NCBI RefSeq assembly: GCF_001273835.1
Contig: NZ_JHEI01000201.1
Location: forward strand, 1-64,000
Length of the DNA: 64,000 bases
Direction of reading: 5' to 3'
Source: Leucobacter celer subsp. astrifaciens
Lineage (GTDB): Bacteria; Actinomycetota; Actinomycetes; Actinomycetales; Microbacteriaceae
In this document: one piece after another, positions 52,356-62,180 of the stretch
Position numbering within the stretch: position 1 is the stretch's first letter
Layout of the letters: every line of letters begins with the position of its first letter
Notes under the pieces: model-generated
Told to the model about the DNA's origin: nothing
The model's input: only the letters and a program-made list of their open reading frames with translations
Databases searched by the model: none
Made by a program: the position numbers and the translations under genes

Positions 52356-53485
52356 GCCGTTCCTACCGCTCCCGCCGCGGGCACCTTCGCCGTGACGTCG
52401 AAGCCCCGAGAACCGTCGAACGTCACGTCCCCGCCGAGCGATTCGAAGCGCTCGCGAAGCCCCCGCAGCCCGTTGCCGGGCTGCAGATCCCGGGCACCGC
52501 GCCCGTCATCGCCGGCGCGCAGCACGATCCCATCGGGATCCGAGCGCACTTCGATCCGCAGCTCTCTGGCATCCGCGTGCCGGATCGTGTTGGTGACGAT
52601 CTCCTGCACGGCCCGGATCAGGAGCACGGTGCGCTCCTCGTCGAGCGCGAGTCCGTCATCCACGTCGAGGATCACACTCGGCCGGGTGAGATCCCGCACC
52701 ACGCGCTCCAGTGTGCCGCGCAGCTCCGGGCGCGCGCCGCGCAGCTCCCCGACCGTCGTGCGCACGTCGGACAGCAGCTCGCGCGCCACCAGTCCGGCGC
52801 GTTCGATGTGCGCCGCGGCGGCGGAGCCCGGATCCCGATGTTTGGCGGCCTCGAGCTCGAGGGTGAGCACCGTCAGCTGATGGCCGATCAGGTCGTGCAG
52901 ATCCCGGGAGATGCGCAGCCGCTCCCCCGCGCGGGCGGACTCGGCCAGCAGCTCGCCCTGCGCCTGCAGCTCGACGTGCGCCTCCGCCAGTTCCCGCCGG
53001 GCCCGCTGCTCGCGCAGCAGCGCGAGCGAGCTGAGCAGCACCGCCACCTGGATGAGCAGGTAGAAGCCGAGCGTGATCGCCAGCTCGCTCACCAGCCCCG
53101 GACGTCCGTTCCAGGGCGCGAAGGGCACGGCGATCACCACGAGGTTGACGACGGCCAGCGTGAAGCCGACCCACGCCGGTCCGAGGTACGGGGTGATCGA
53201 GACGGCGACCACCAGCAGGATCGGCAGCAGCCCGAGCCCGGCTCCGGTGATCACCAGAGCCCACGAGGCGAGCACGCCGAGACCGAACCAGGCGTACTGC
53301 CAGGCCCCGCGCTGCAGGTCCCAGACCGCCAGCAGCAGCGCGAGCAGCATCACGCAGAACAGACCGATCCACCAGCCGCGCGGAATCAGCGTCGAGGCTC
53401 CGCCGAACAGCACCGGCCCGGCAGCGAGCAGCAGGACCGCGAGCATCGCGATCCCCGACCATATCTCCGGATCGAAGCGACGCAT
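52352..53485 (-). CDS. HisKA_3 sensor histidine kinase
   Basis: This 377-residue kinase has an N-terminal block of about six hydrophobic helices, then the phospho-accepting motif RISRDLHDLIGHQLTVLTLE, N-box EIVTNTIRHADA, and G-box GDDGRGARDLQPGNGLRGLR. The membrane-embedded sensor without a large external loop resembles LiaS/DesK-type kinases. I start at ATG 53485. The 148-base divergent spacer to the ABC genes carries both promoters. Confidence 0.9.
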   Translation of the reverse strand: MRRFDPEIWSGIAMLAVLLLAAGPVLFGGASTLIPRGWWIGLFCVMLLALLLAVWDLQRGAWQYAWFGLGVLASWALVITGAGLGLLPILLVVAVSITPYLGPAWVGFTLAVVNLVVIAVPFAPWNGRPGLVSELAITLGFYLLIQVAVLLSSLALLREQRARRELAEAHVELQAQGELLAESARAGERLRISRDLHDLIGHQLTVLTLELEAAKHRDPGSAAAAHIERAGLVARELLSDVRTTVGELRGARPELRGTLERVVRDLTRPSVILDVDDGLALDEERTVLLIRAVQEIVTNTIRHADARELRIEVRSDPDGIVLRAGDDGRGARDLQPGNGLRGLRERFESLGGDVTFDGSRGFDVTAKVPAAGAVGTA

Positions 53486-53633
53486 CTTCCCAGGGTAGGC
53501 GTGCCCGCCCTCGCATGTACAGGTGCCGGAAGTCACCTCCGAGGCCGTGACCTGCAGCACGGGCGGAGGGGCCGAGGAGAACCTAGCGTGAAGGTATGGA
53601 TGCGAATCGGGAAGCAGCAGCAAGGAGGACCGG

Positions 53634-54380
53634 ATGACACGGCACGAGCGCGGATCGGCGGCGATCGTCGCCGATCGGCTCCACAAGCGATACCGGCGGC
53701 GCATCGCGGTCGAGGAGGTCAGCCTGCGCGTCGAGGAGGGCGAGATCTTCGGCGTCCTCGGCACCAACGGTGCGGGCAAGACCACGACGGTCGAGATGAT
53801 CGCCGGGCTGCGTCGGCCGGATCGGGGCCGGGCGACGGTGCTCGGCCTCGACCCGACGCGGGATCGGGCGTCCGTGCGCCAGGTGCTGGGCGTGCAGCTC
53901 CAGGATGCGCAGCTCCACGGTTCGCTCACAGTGCGAGAACTGATCGGGCTCTACCGCGGCTTCTATCCGGATCCGCGCCCCGCCGACGAGCTGATCGAGC
54001 TGGTCGGGCTCGGCGAGCAGCGTCGCACGCGCTTCGACAAGCTCTCCGGCGGGCAGCAGCAGCGGCTCTCCATCGCCCTCGCCCTCGCGGGGCGTCCGCG
54101 CGTGGTGATCCTGGACGAGCTGACGACGGGCCTCGATCCGCGGGCCCGCAGAGGAATGTGGCGGACCGTTGAGCGACTGCGCGACGAGGGCTGCACGATC
54201 CTGCTGGTCAGCCACGCGATGGAGGAGGTGGAGCGGCTCTGCGATCGCGTCGCGCTGCTCGACGCCGGCAGGGTCGTGGCGCTCGATACCCCGGCGGGCA
54301 TCGTGGCGAAGGCCGGGGCCGAGGATCTCGACGAGGCCTTCGTCGCACTCACCGGCAAGCAGCTCGAGGAGGCATCGTGA
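53634..54380 (+). CDS. ABC-2 type transporter ATPase
   Basis: This 248-residue ATPase has Walker A GTNGAGKTTT at about residues 43-52, signature LSGGQQQRLSIALAL, Walker B VVILDELTTGLDP and H-loop SHAMEEVERL. It is DrrA-like and pairs with the permease that overlaps by four bases. Likely exports a drug or lipid under control of the divergent two-component system. AAGGAGG precedes the ATG. Confidence 0.92.
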   Translation: MTRHERGSAAIVADRLHKRYRRRIAVEEVSLRVEEGEIFGVLGTNGAGKTTTVEMIAGLRRPDRGRATVLGLDPTRDRASVRQVLGVQLQDAQLHGSLTVRELIGLYRGFYPDPRPADELIELVGLGEQRRTRFDKLSGGQQQRLSIALALAGRPRVVILDELTTGLDPRARRGMWRTVERLRDEGCTILLVSHAMEEVERLCDRVALLDAGRVVALDTPAGIVAKAGAEDLDEAFVALTGKQLEEAS

Positions 54381-55159
54381 GCACCGCCACGACGACTCCT
54401 CCGCCGGCACGGCACCGGCCGGGCATGCGCGCGTGGCTCGGGCTGGTCGTCTGCGAGGCCAAGATGACCGCGCGCGATACGGCGGGCCTGATCGTGCCGC
54501 TCGGCCTGCCCCTCATCATCCTGCTCACCTCGGCCTCGGCCGCGAGCACGGAGATCGTGGTGCACGGACGCAGCGCACTCGACCTGTTCGTGCTGCCGTT
54601 GATCTTCGTGATGGTCGCCACCATGATCGGGGTGCTCAACATGCCGAGCTTCCTCGCCTACTACCGCCGCAGCGGGATCCTGCGCCGCCTCGCGACCACT
54701 CCGCTCTCGCCCCTCATGGTGCTCGCGGCGCAAGTCGTGGTGAGCCTCGTGCAGGCCGCGATCGGCATCGCGCTCGCCTACGGGGTCGCTGCGGCGTTCT
54801 TCGGAGCCCGGCTGCCGGTGCATCCGTGGACCGCGCTCGGCGTGCTCCTGCTCACCATGCTCGCGATGTACGGGATCGGCATGATCGTCGCCTCGGTCTC
54901 GCCGACGCCGAATTCCGCGGTCGCGATCGGCCTCATCGGATTCCTCGGACTCGGCGCGCTCGGCGGCATGTTCGGCGGGCGCGATGCGCTGCCGGGCGGG
55001 CTCGCCCAGGTAGGAGAGGCCCTGCCGTTCGGCGCGGCAGTCGAGGCGCTGTCGGCTGCCTGGGCCGGAGCACCGGTCGACCCGTTGAACGTGCTCAGCC
55101 TCGTCGTGTCGGCCGTGGTCGGCGCGGTGGTCGGGGCGCTCTTCTTCCGCTGGGAGTGA
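54377..55159 (+). CDS. ABC-2 type transporter permease
   Basis: This 260-residue DrrB-like membrane protein has six hydrophobic helices, including LFVLPLIFVMVATMIGVLNM and YGIGMIVASVSPTPNSAVAI. It starts in the last codons of the ATPase gene (ATGA-type overlap) and ends before a strong terminator. Confidence 0.9.
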   Translation: MSTATTTPPPARHRPGMRAWLGLVVCEAKMTARDTAGLIVPLGLPLIILLTSASAASTEIVVHGRSALDLFVLPLIFVMVATMIGVLNMPSFLAYYRRSGILRRLATTPLSPLMVLAAQVVVSLVQAAIGIALAYGVAAAFFGARLPVHPWTALGVLLLTMLAMYGIGMIVASVSPTPNSAVAIGLIGFLGLGALGGMFGGRDALPGGLAQVGEALPFGAAVEALSAAWAGAPVDPLNVLSLVVSAVVGAVVGALFFRWE

Positions 55160-55204
55160 GAGGCCCGCGCCGGGCTGACGGAACACGGAGACCCCGGAGA
55201 CGCG

Positions 55205-55238
55205 AGCAGGGGCCGCACCCGAAGGTGCGGCCCCTGCT
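55205..55238. terminator. 15-bp perfect hairpin between permease and groL
   Basis: Bases 55205-55219 pair perfectly with 55224-55238 around CGAA. It lies between two convergent genes and serves both. Confidence 0.85.
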
Positions 55239-55268
55239 GTGCAGTGCTGGGTTCAGCAGTGCTGGGAC

Positions 55269-56891
<1,623 letters not shown>

Positions 56892-56962
56892 GTATTCGCC
56901 CCTCCTGGACGTCTCTGCGGTGGTCATCTCCGTACCGGCGCAGCACGCCGGAGCACGGATAT

Positions 56963-56989
56963 TTAGCACTCAGTCGAATCGACTGCTAA
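56963..56989. promoter_or_regulatory. CIRCE element 1
   Basis: TTAGCACTC-N9-GACTGCTAA differs from the CIRCE consensus TTAGCACTC-N9-GAGTGCTAA at one position. It is 72 bases upstream of groL and is the binding site of the HrcA heat-shock repressor. Confidence 0.88.
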
Positions 56990-56997
56990 CACCAATC

Positions 56998-57024
56998 TTG
57001 GCACTCAGGCATCGCGAGTGCAAG
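56998..57024. promoter_or_regulatory. CIRCE-like element 2
   Basis: TTGGCACTC-N9-GAGTGCAAG keeps the CIRCE spacing and the GCACTC/GAGTGC core, with changes only near the outer ends. It lies eight bases beyond the first element, giving tandem HrcA sites. Confidence 0.7.
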
Positions 57025-57092
57025 CAGATGCGCTCGCGATGAGCGAACACGCGACCGATCCCCCGCGCCGAGCGCACACGGGCTCGCAGCGG

Positions 57093-57902
57093 TCAGGGCG
57101 CGGGCAGCGTCGCGGGATCGGTGGCCATCCCGGTCTCGGGGTTGATCGGCCATCCCGTGCCCGGGTCGATGAGCCACCCTGTGGCCGGGTCGATCTCGTA
57201 GCCGGTGGCGGGATCGATCGCGGGAGCATCGGCAGCGGCATCGGCGCCCGCATCGGTCTCGACACCGCTATCGGCCGCCGGAGCGTCCTCTGCGGCATCG
57301 GTGAGCGCCTGCGCCTCCTCGAGGCCGGGGCCCTGATAGTCGGCACCGATCAGCACCACGAGCTGCACCTCGTAGGCGGCGTAGTCCTCGGTGATGTACG
57401 TCGAGATCCCGCCCAGCTTCGATGCGAGACCGGCCGCGGCCGCCTCATCGGCAGGATCCGCGTAGAAAACGGCCGAGATGGCCACGTCCGACTCCGCCGC
57501 ACTGCCGGAGAAGCGGATCTGCCCCCAGCTCTCGCTCGTGATGATCTGATCGACCGCCGCTGCGAGATTGGGAGTCGCCGTGCCGTTGAGCACCGCGACA
57601 GTGGCTTCGGGATCCAGTTCCGCCTGAGGGGCCTTCGAGGTCTCCGCTCCCGCCGAGGGACGACTCGTCGGCAGGTTGCCGGCCGAGCCGATGCTGTGCA
57701 CCGCGATGATCCCGATCGTCGTCAGCAGTGCGAAGCCGAGCAGCGCGGCGATGACGTACTGCCAGACGTAGCGCGGGCGAGCGGTGATGCGATGCGCCCC
57801 CACCCGGCCGCTGCGCTTGACCTCGTCGAAACGGTCTCGGGGGTAGTCGCGGGGAGTGTCACGGCGCTCAGCAGTGTGATCGCTCGTCTGCGCCACGCTC
57901 AT
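57093..57902 (-). CDS. LytR C-terminal-domain membrane protein with IDPATG repeats
   Basis: This 269-residue protein has one membrane helix near residues 50-70 (YVIAALLGFALLTTIGIIAV) and an extracellular LytR_C domain (about 98-190, TVAVLNGTATPNLAAAVDQI through VQLVVLIGADYQGPG). The C-terminus is short tandem units of about nine residues: IDPATGYE, IDPATGWL, IDPGTGWP, INPETGMA, TDPAT. LytR_C domains occur in cell-wall proteins. The role of the repeats is unknown. Confidence 0.8.
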   Translation of the reverse strand: MSVAQTSDHTAERRDTPRDYPRDRFDEVKRSGRVGAHRITARPRYVWQYVIAALLGFALLTTIGIIAVHSIGSAGNLPTSRPSAGAETSKAPQAELDPEATVAVLNGTATPNLAAAVDQIITSESWGQIRFSGSAAESDVAISAVFYADPADEAAAAGLASKLGGISTYITEDYAAYEVQLVVLIGADYQGPGLEEAQALTDAAEDAPAADSGVETDAGADAAADAPAIDPATGYEIDPATGWLIDPGTGWPINPETGMATDPATLPAP

Positions 57903-58011
57903 CTCCCTGTGTTTGCCCGAGGATCGCCGCCCAGGCGATTTTCCACCAGATTACACGGCCCCGCCTGCCAGAACGGTGACAGGGCAGGCCGAGTCGCGGG
58001 GCGCGGGCGCG

Positions 58012-59148
58012 TTACTTGAGCGAATCGGGTGCATACACCGCGCGGGCGAGGCCGTCGATCACATCGGGGATGCGCGTACCGCCGGCGAAGAGCACCGTGT
58101 CGTCCACATCGATGATGCGCTTGTTCTTGCCGGCCGTGGTCAGCGCGATGCTCGGCTGCGCGGCGAGCAGGCCGTCGACGCCGCCCGCGCTCTCGAGTCC
58201 CTTCGTCATCACGAGGATGATGTCGGGATCCATGCTGATGAGGGCCTCCTCGGTCATCGGCTTCTCACCGACCCAGCCGATCTCCTCGGCGACGTCGATC
58301 GCGCCGATCGAGCGGATCAGGCTGTCGACGCCGCTGCCCTCGCCGAAGAGGTAGAAGATGCCGGCGGTGCCGCGCACGTACAGGAAGGCGACCCGGGGCA
58401 GCTTCGACTCGTCGTCGGGCAGCAACCGCCGCACCTCGGCCTCCTTGTCGGCGATGGCCTGCTCGAGCGTCTCGATGATCGCCGGTGCCGCCGATCCCAC
58501 GCCGAGTGCGTCGGCAACCTGCTGAGCCGTCGTATAGCTGGTCGCGGCGTCGATCGCGCGGCCGACCGTCACGACGGGGATGCCGGCGTCGCGCAGCTGC
58601 AGCACCACGTCGGTGGGGCCGATGCTGCCGTCGGTGATGATGACCGAGGGGTTGAGCGCCAGCACACCCTCGGCATCGATGGAGTGCCCGTCGCGCGTGA
58701 CGACCGGGATGTCCGCGGAGCCGGGAAAATTGGTGGAGACGTCGCGCCCCACGATGTTGTCCGACAGACCGAAGGCGTATACGAGCTCGCCGACCGAACC
58801 GCTGAGCGACAGCGGCACGATGCGCGAGACGTCCTCGACGGTCACCTCGGTGTCGCCGACGCTGTCCTTCGACACGACCGTCACGGGCAGCTCGGACTGC
58901 GGCGCCTCGGCGAGCGGGGGGATGCTGGGCCCGCCGATCGCGGCGGTGGTGGGCCCCTCGTAGGAGCTCGGGTCGTCGAGCGGGGTCAGCTCGCTCAGGG
59001 GCGGCAGCTCCACCGCTTCGGCGGCCGAGAGGTCGCCGTGATGAGAACCCGTCTGGCAGCCGGCCAGACCGAGACCCATGAGCGCCAGCAGCGCCAGCGC
59101 CACCCCCCTGCGCACGCGTCCCTGTAGCACGGAGCGAACCCCTTTCAT
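58012..59148 (-). CDS. hmuT: haem ABC transporter substrate-binding lipoprotein
   Basis: This 378-residue HmuT-like protein has a lipobox (LMGLGLAGC) and the class III binding-protein fold with two lobes joined by a long helix (TLEQAIADKEAEVRRLLPDD). Motifs GLSDNIVGRDVSTNFPGSAD and MDPDIILVMTKGLESAGG match haem-binding members. The binding protein lies outside the membrane and passes haem to HmuU, encoded divergently. An iron-box-like sequence separates them. Confidence 0.85.
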   Translation of the reverse strand: MKGVRSVLQGRVRRGVALALLALMGLGLAGCQTGSHHGDLSAAEAVELPPLSELTPLDDPSSYEGPTTAAIGGPSIPPLAEAPQSELPVTVVSKDSVGDTEVTVEDVSRIVPLSLSGSVGELVYAFGLSDNIVGRDVSTNFPGSADIPVVTRDGHSIDAEGVLALNPSVIITDGSIGPTDVVLQLRDAGIPVVTVGRAIDAATSYTTAQQVADALGVGSAAPAIIETLEQAIADKEAEVRRLLPDDESKLPRVAFLYVRGTAGIFYLFGEGSGVDSLIRSIGAIDVAEEIGWVGEKPMTEEALISMDPDIILVMTKGLESAGGVDGLLAAQPSIALTTAGKNKRIIDVDDTVLFAGGTRIPDVIDGLARAVYAPDSLK

Positions 59149-59161
59149 CAGACGTTTAACC

Positions 59162-59178
59162 CACTTAGCCTATCCCAA
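59162..59178. promoter_or_regulatory. DtxR-type box between hmuT and hmuU
   Basis: CACTTAGCCTATCCCAA matches the inner part of the DtxR consensus (TTAGCCTAACC with one change). It lies between divergent hmuT and hmuU starts and is a plausible iron-repression site for both. Confidence 0.5.
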
Positions 59179-59256
59179 CAAAGGTAGGATGATCCTCGGA
59201 CTTCGAAGATCCAGCACATCGCCGCGCCGATCGAGCCCTGCTCGCGGCGCGTCTTC

Positions 59257-60345
59257 ATGAAGGCGACTCCAGTTCGTATGACCTCACCCCCGCCCACCAC
59301 CGTCTCCCGTCACACGACGGCGAAGACCGTGCTCTTCGCCGCGCTCACGGTCTCGCTCATCACCTCGATCATCGTGTCGGCCGGCACGGGACAGCTGGCG
59401 ATTCCGCCGCAGGAGGTGCTCGGTTCGCTGCTGCACCGGGTGGGGATCGACTGGCTGCCGATGCCCACGCACCCCACCGGAGACGCCACGCTGTGGGCGA
59501 TCCGCTTCCCCCGCGTGGCGATGGCGGTTCTCGTCGGGGCGGGCCTCGCGGTCGCCGGTCTGCTCATGCAGGCCATATTCGGCAACCCGCTCGCAGAACC
59601 CGGCGTGATCGGCGTCTCGTCGGGCGCCGCCGTCGGAGCGGGCCTCGCGATCGTCTTCGGGCTCACCATGTTCGGCGAGTGGACCACGGCCGTGTTCGCC
59701 TTCGCCGCCGGTCTCTGCGCCACGCTGCTCGTCTACGCCATGAGCCGGGCCGACGGCCGCACCGAGGTCGTGACGCTGGTGCTCACGGGTATCGCGATCA
59801 ACGCCATCGCGGGTGCCGCCATCGCTCTGCTCACCTTCCTCGGCGACACGCAGTCGCGCGAGCAGATCGTGTTCTGGCAGCTCGGCAGCCTGGCCGGCAG
59901 CCGCTGGACCCAGGTGCTCATCGTGGCGCCCGTCGTCGCCGTCGGGCTGCTGGCGGCGTACTATGCGGCGCGCAAGCTCGACCTGCTCTCGCTGGGCGAG
60001 CGCAACGCCCGGCATCTCGGCGTCAACGTGGAGGTCCTGCGCATCTCGATGATCTTCGTCGTGGCGCTGCTCACCGGTGCCGCCGTCGCGTTCGCGGGCA
60101 TCATCTCGTTCGTCGGCCTCGTGATCCCGCACCTCATGCGCATGGTGCTCGGCCCGGCGCACCTGCCGCTCGTCACCGCCTCGGCGCTCGGCGGCGCGCT
60201 GCTGCTCACGCTCGCCGACCTCGCCGCGCGCACGGTGGTGCCCAACGCCGATATGCCGATCGGCATGCTGACGGCGCTCGTGGGCGGTCCCTTCTTCTTC
60301 TGGCTGCTGCGCCGCACCCGCAAGCGCTCCGGGGGGTGGGGATGA
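59257..60345 (+). CDS. hmuU: haem ABC transporter permease
   Basis: This 362-residue FecCD-family permease has about ten hydrophobic helices and the motifs RFPRVAMAVLVGAGLAVAGL, QAIFGNPLAEPGVIGVSSGA and GIISFVGLVIPHLMRMVLGP. It starts at ATG 59257 or 59278; neither has a strong ribosome site, but an AAGGCGA lies before the second. It overlaps hmuV by four bases. Confidence 0.92.
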   Translation: MKATPVRMTSPPPTTVSRHTTAKTVLFAALTVSLITSIIVSAGTGQLAIPPQEVLGSLLHRVGIDWLPMPTHPTGDATLWAIRFPRVAMAVLVGAGLAVAGLLMQAIFGNPLAEPGVIGVSSGAAVGAGLAIVFGLTMFGEWTTAVFAFAAGLCATLLVYAMSRADGRTEVVTLVLTGIAINAIAGAAIALLTFLGDTQSREQIVFWQLGSLAGSRWTQVLIVAPVVAVGLLAAYYAARKLDLLSLGERNARHLGVNVEVLRISMIFVVALLTGAAVAFAGIISFVGLVIPHLMRMVLGPAHLPLVTASALGGALLLTLADLAARTVVPNADMPIGMLTALVGGPFFFWLLRRTRKRSGGWG

Positions 60346-61160
60346 TGGCAGCCCGGCATTTCGTACTGCCCGAGCGCGCGACCACCGGCGAGGTGGTCTG
60401 CCGCACCGACTCGGTCTTCCTCGAGCGCGGGGGTCGCAAGCTGCTCGACGACGTCTCGCTCGAGGTGCGCGCCGGCGAGGTGCTTGCGCTACTCGGCCCG
60501 AACGGGGCCGGCAAGTCGACGCTGATGAATCTGCTCTCGGGAGACATGAAGCCGGATCGCGGCGAGGTGCTCTTCGGCGGCCGCAGCATCTCGGAGTGGT
60601 CGCTCTCGGAGCTCTCGCGGCGGCGCGGCGTGCTGCTGCAGGACAACCAGCTGCTCTTCCCGTTCACCGTGCATCAGGTGGTCGAGATGGGGCGCGCGCC
60701 CTGGCGTCGCACCCCGCTCGAGGAGGACGACAACGAGGCCATCTCGGAGTCGATCCGTGCCGCCGACATCGCGCACCTGGGCAACCGGCGCGTGCCGTCG
60801 CTCTCGGGCGGAGAGCGGGCGCGTGCCGCGTTCGCTCGTGTGATGGCCGGCCGCACGGGCGTGCTGATGCTCGATGAACCGACGGCTGCGCTGGATCTGG
60901 GACACCAGGAGGCGGTGCTGAGCATCGCTCGGGATCGCGCCCGGGCCGGCGACGCCGTGATCGTCGTGCTGCACGATCTCAATCTCGCCAGCGCCTTCGC
61001 GGATCGCATCGCACTGCTGCAGGACGGACGCATCGTGACCTGCGACGCTCCGGATCGGGTACTCACTGCCGAGATCGTGAGCGAGGTGTACCGGTCCCCC
61101 GTCGAGGTGATCCCGCACCCCGTGACGGGCAAGGGGATCGTACTGCCGCGGCGGGTCTGA
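60342..61160 (+). CDS. hmuV: haem ABC transporter ATPase
   Basis: This 272-residue ATPase has Walker A GPNGAGKST, Q-loop LLQDNQLLFPFTVHQVVEMG, signature LSGGERARAAFARVM, Walker B VLMLDEPTAALD and H-loop LHDLNLA. HmuV-type sequence and position after hmuU establish its role in powering haem import. Start ATG 60342 overlaps the hmuU stop. Confidence 0.93.
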   Translation: MMAARHFVLPERATTGEVVCRTDSVFLERGGRKLLDDVSLEVRAGEVLALLGPNGAGKSTLMNLLSGDMKPDRGEVLFGGRSISEWSLSELSRRRGVLLQDNQLLFPFTVHQVVEMGRAPWRRTPLEEDDNEAISESIRAADIAHLGNRRVPSLSGGERARAAFARVMAGRTGVLMLDEPTAALDLGHQEAVLSIARDRARAGDAVIVVLHDLNLASAFADRIALLQDGRIVTCDAPDRVLTAEIVSEVYRSPVEVIPHPVTGKGIVLPRRV

Positions 61161-61238
61161 GGTTGCTGCTCCCCTGAGCAGGGCGCACCGGCACCGGCGC
61201 GGAGGGCCGCCGACTTCTGATACGCGACCGAGATCGGC

Positions 61239-62111
61239 CTATGCGACCGTTCCGTCGTCGGGCGCCGTGCTCTGCTTCGGCTTGGGCTTGCGTCCCCCGA
61301 GCAGCATGCCCACGGTGATCCCGATGACGAGCAGTGCCACGGCACCGATCCCGATGGGCAGCCATGGTACCTCCGACGAGGCGGGAGAGGCGTCGGTGGC
61401 CGCGTCGGCACCGGCGTCCGCCACGGCGGGGTCCTCACCCGGCGTGGTATCGTCCCCGACCGGTGCCGCCGCGACGTCGCAGTCCTCGAACTGCAGCGAC
61501 ACGCTGATCGGGTCGAGGTCGACACCGGGCTCGTAGAATCCGGCGAAGGCCTTGGCGCCGGAGTTGGTGAGGATGGTCTCCATGTCGGTCAGCTCGAGTT
61601 CGGAGTTCTGCGGAGCTACCGCCTCCGGGACCGCGATCTCACCGACCCACTCCTGCTCGGCGTCGATGGCGAGTTCGCCGGTGGCGTCGGTGCTGCGGGT
61701 GTCGAGCAGCAACGCGGCCTTGCCGTCGCCCTCGAACTCGACCGTCGGGTTGGCCATCGTGAGGTCGAGCACCCCGTCGTGACCCGTGAAATGCACGGTG
61801 CCGACGAAGCTCACCACACCTGTGCCGGTCTCGGGATCGATCTCACCCGTGGCGCCGCTCCATTGGAAGTCGGGCGTCTCGTAGGTGGCGCCCTCACTCG
61901 GCTCCCACGATCCGTTCGCGATGCTGCCGCTGATGTACGAGCGGAAGCTCTCCTTCACACCCCAGGTGAGCGATCCGCCGGTGACAACGCATGCACTGTC
62001 TTCGGCTGCAGCAGGGGTGCCCTGCCCGATCGCCGGGACGAACAGCAGCGAACCCGCGAGCGCGGATCCGCCGAGAATCGCTGCTGCACGGCGGAAAGTA
62101 CGGGTGTTCAC
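61239..62111 (-). CDS. HtaA-domain haem-binding membrane protein (single domain)
   Basis: This 290-residue protein has a signal peptide and one HtaA domain (about 45-225; LTWGVKESFRSYISGSIANG, VVSFVGTVHFTGHDGVLDLT, SLQFEDCDV). A Pro/Ala/Thr-rich spacer, a membrane helix (WLPIGIGAVALLVIGITVGM) and a short basic tail follow. In corynebacteria HtaA-type proteins take haem from the host and pass it to HmuT. It starts at GTG 62111 after AGGAGG. Confidence 0.88.
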   Translation of the reverse strand: MNTRTFRRAAAILGGSALAGSLLFVPAIGQGTPAAAEDSACVVTGGSLTWGVKESFRSYISGSIANGSWEPSEGATYETPDFQWSGATGEIDPETGTGVVSFVGTVHFTGHDGVLDLTMANPTVEFEGDGKAALLLDTRSTDATGELAIDAEQEWVGEIAVPEAVAPQNSELELTDMETILTNSGAKAFAGFYEPGVDLDPISVSLQFEDCDVAAAPVGDDTTPGEDPAVADAGADAATDASPASSEVPWLPIGIGAVALLVIGITVGMLLGGRKPKPKQSTAPDDGTVA

Positions 62112-62180
62112 GGATGTCCTCCTAGACGAAACGGATGCGCGTCTACGGCGCGAAGTGCGGGTTGGATCGGCGTGCCTGTC

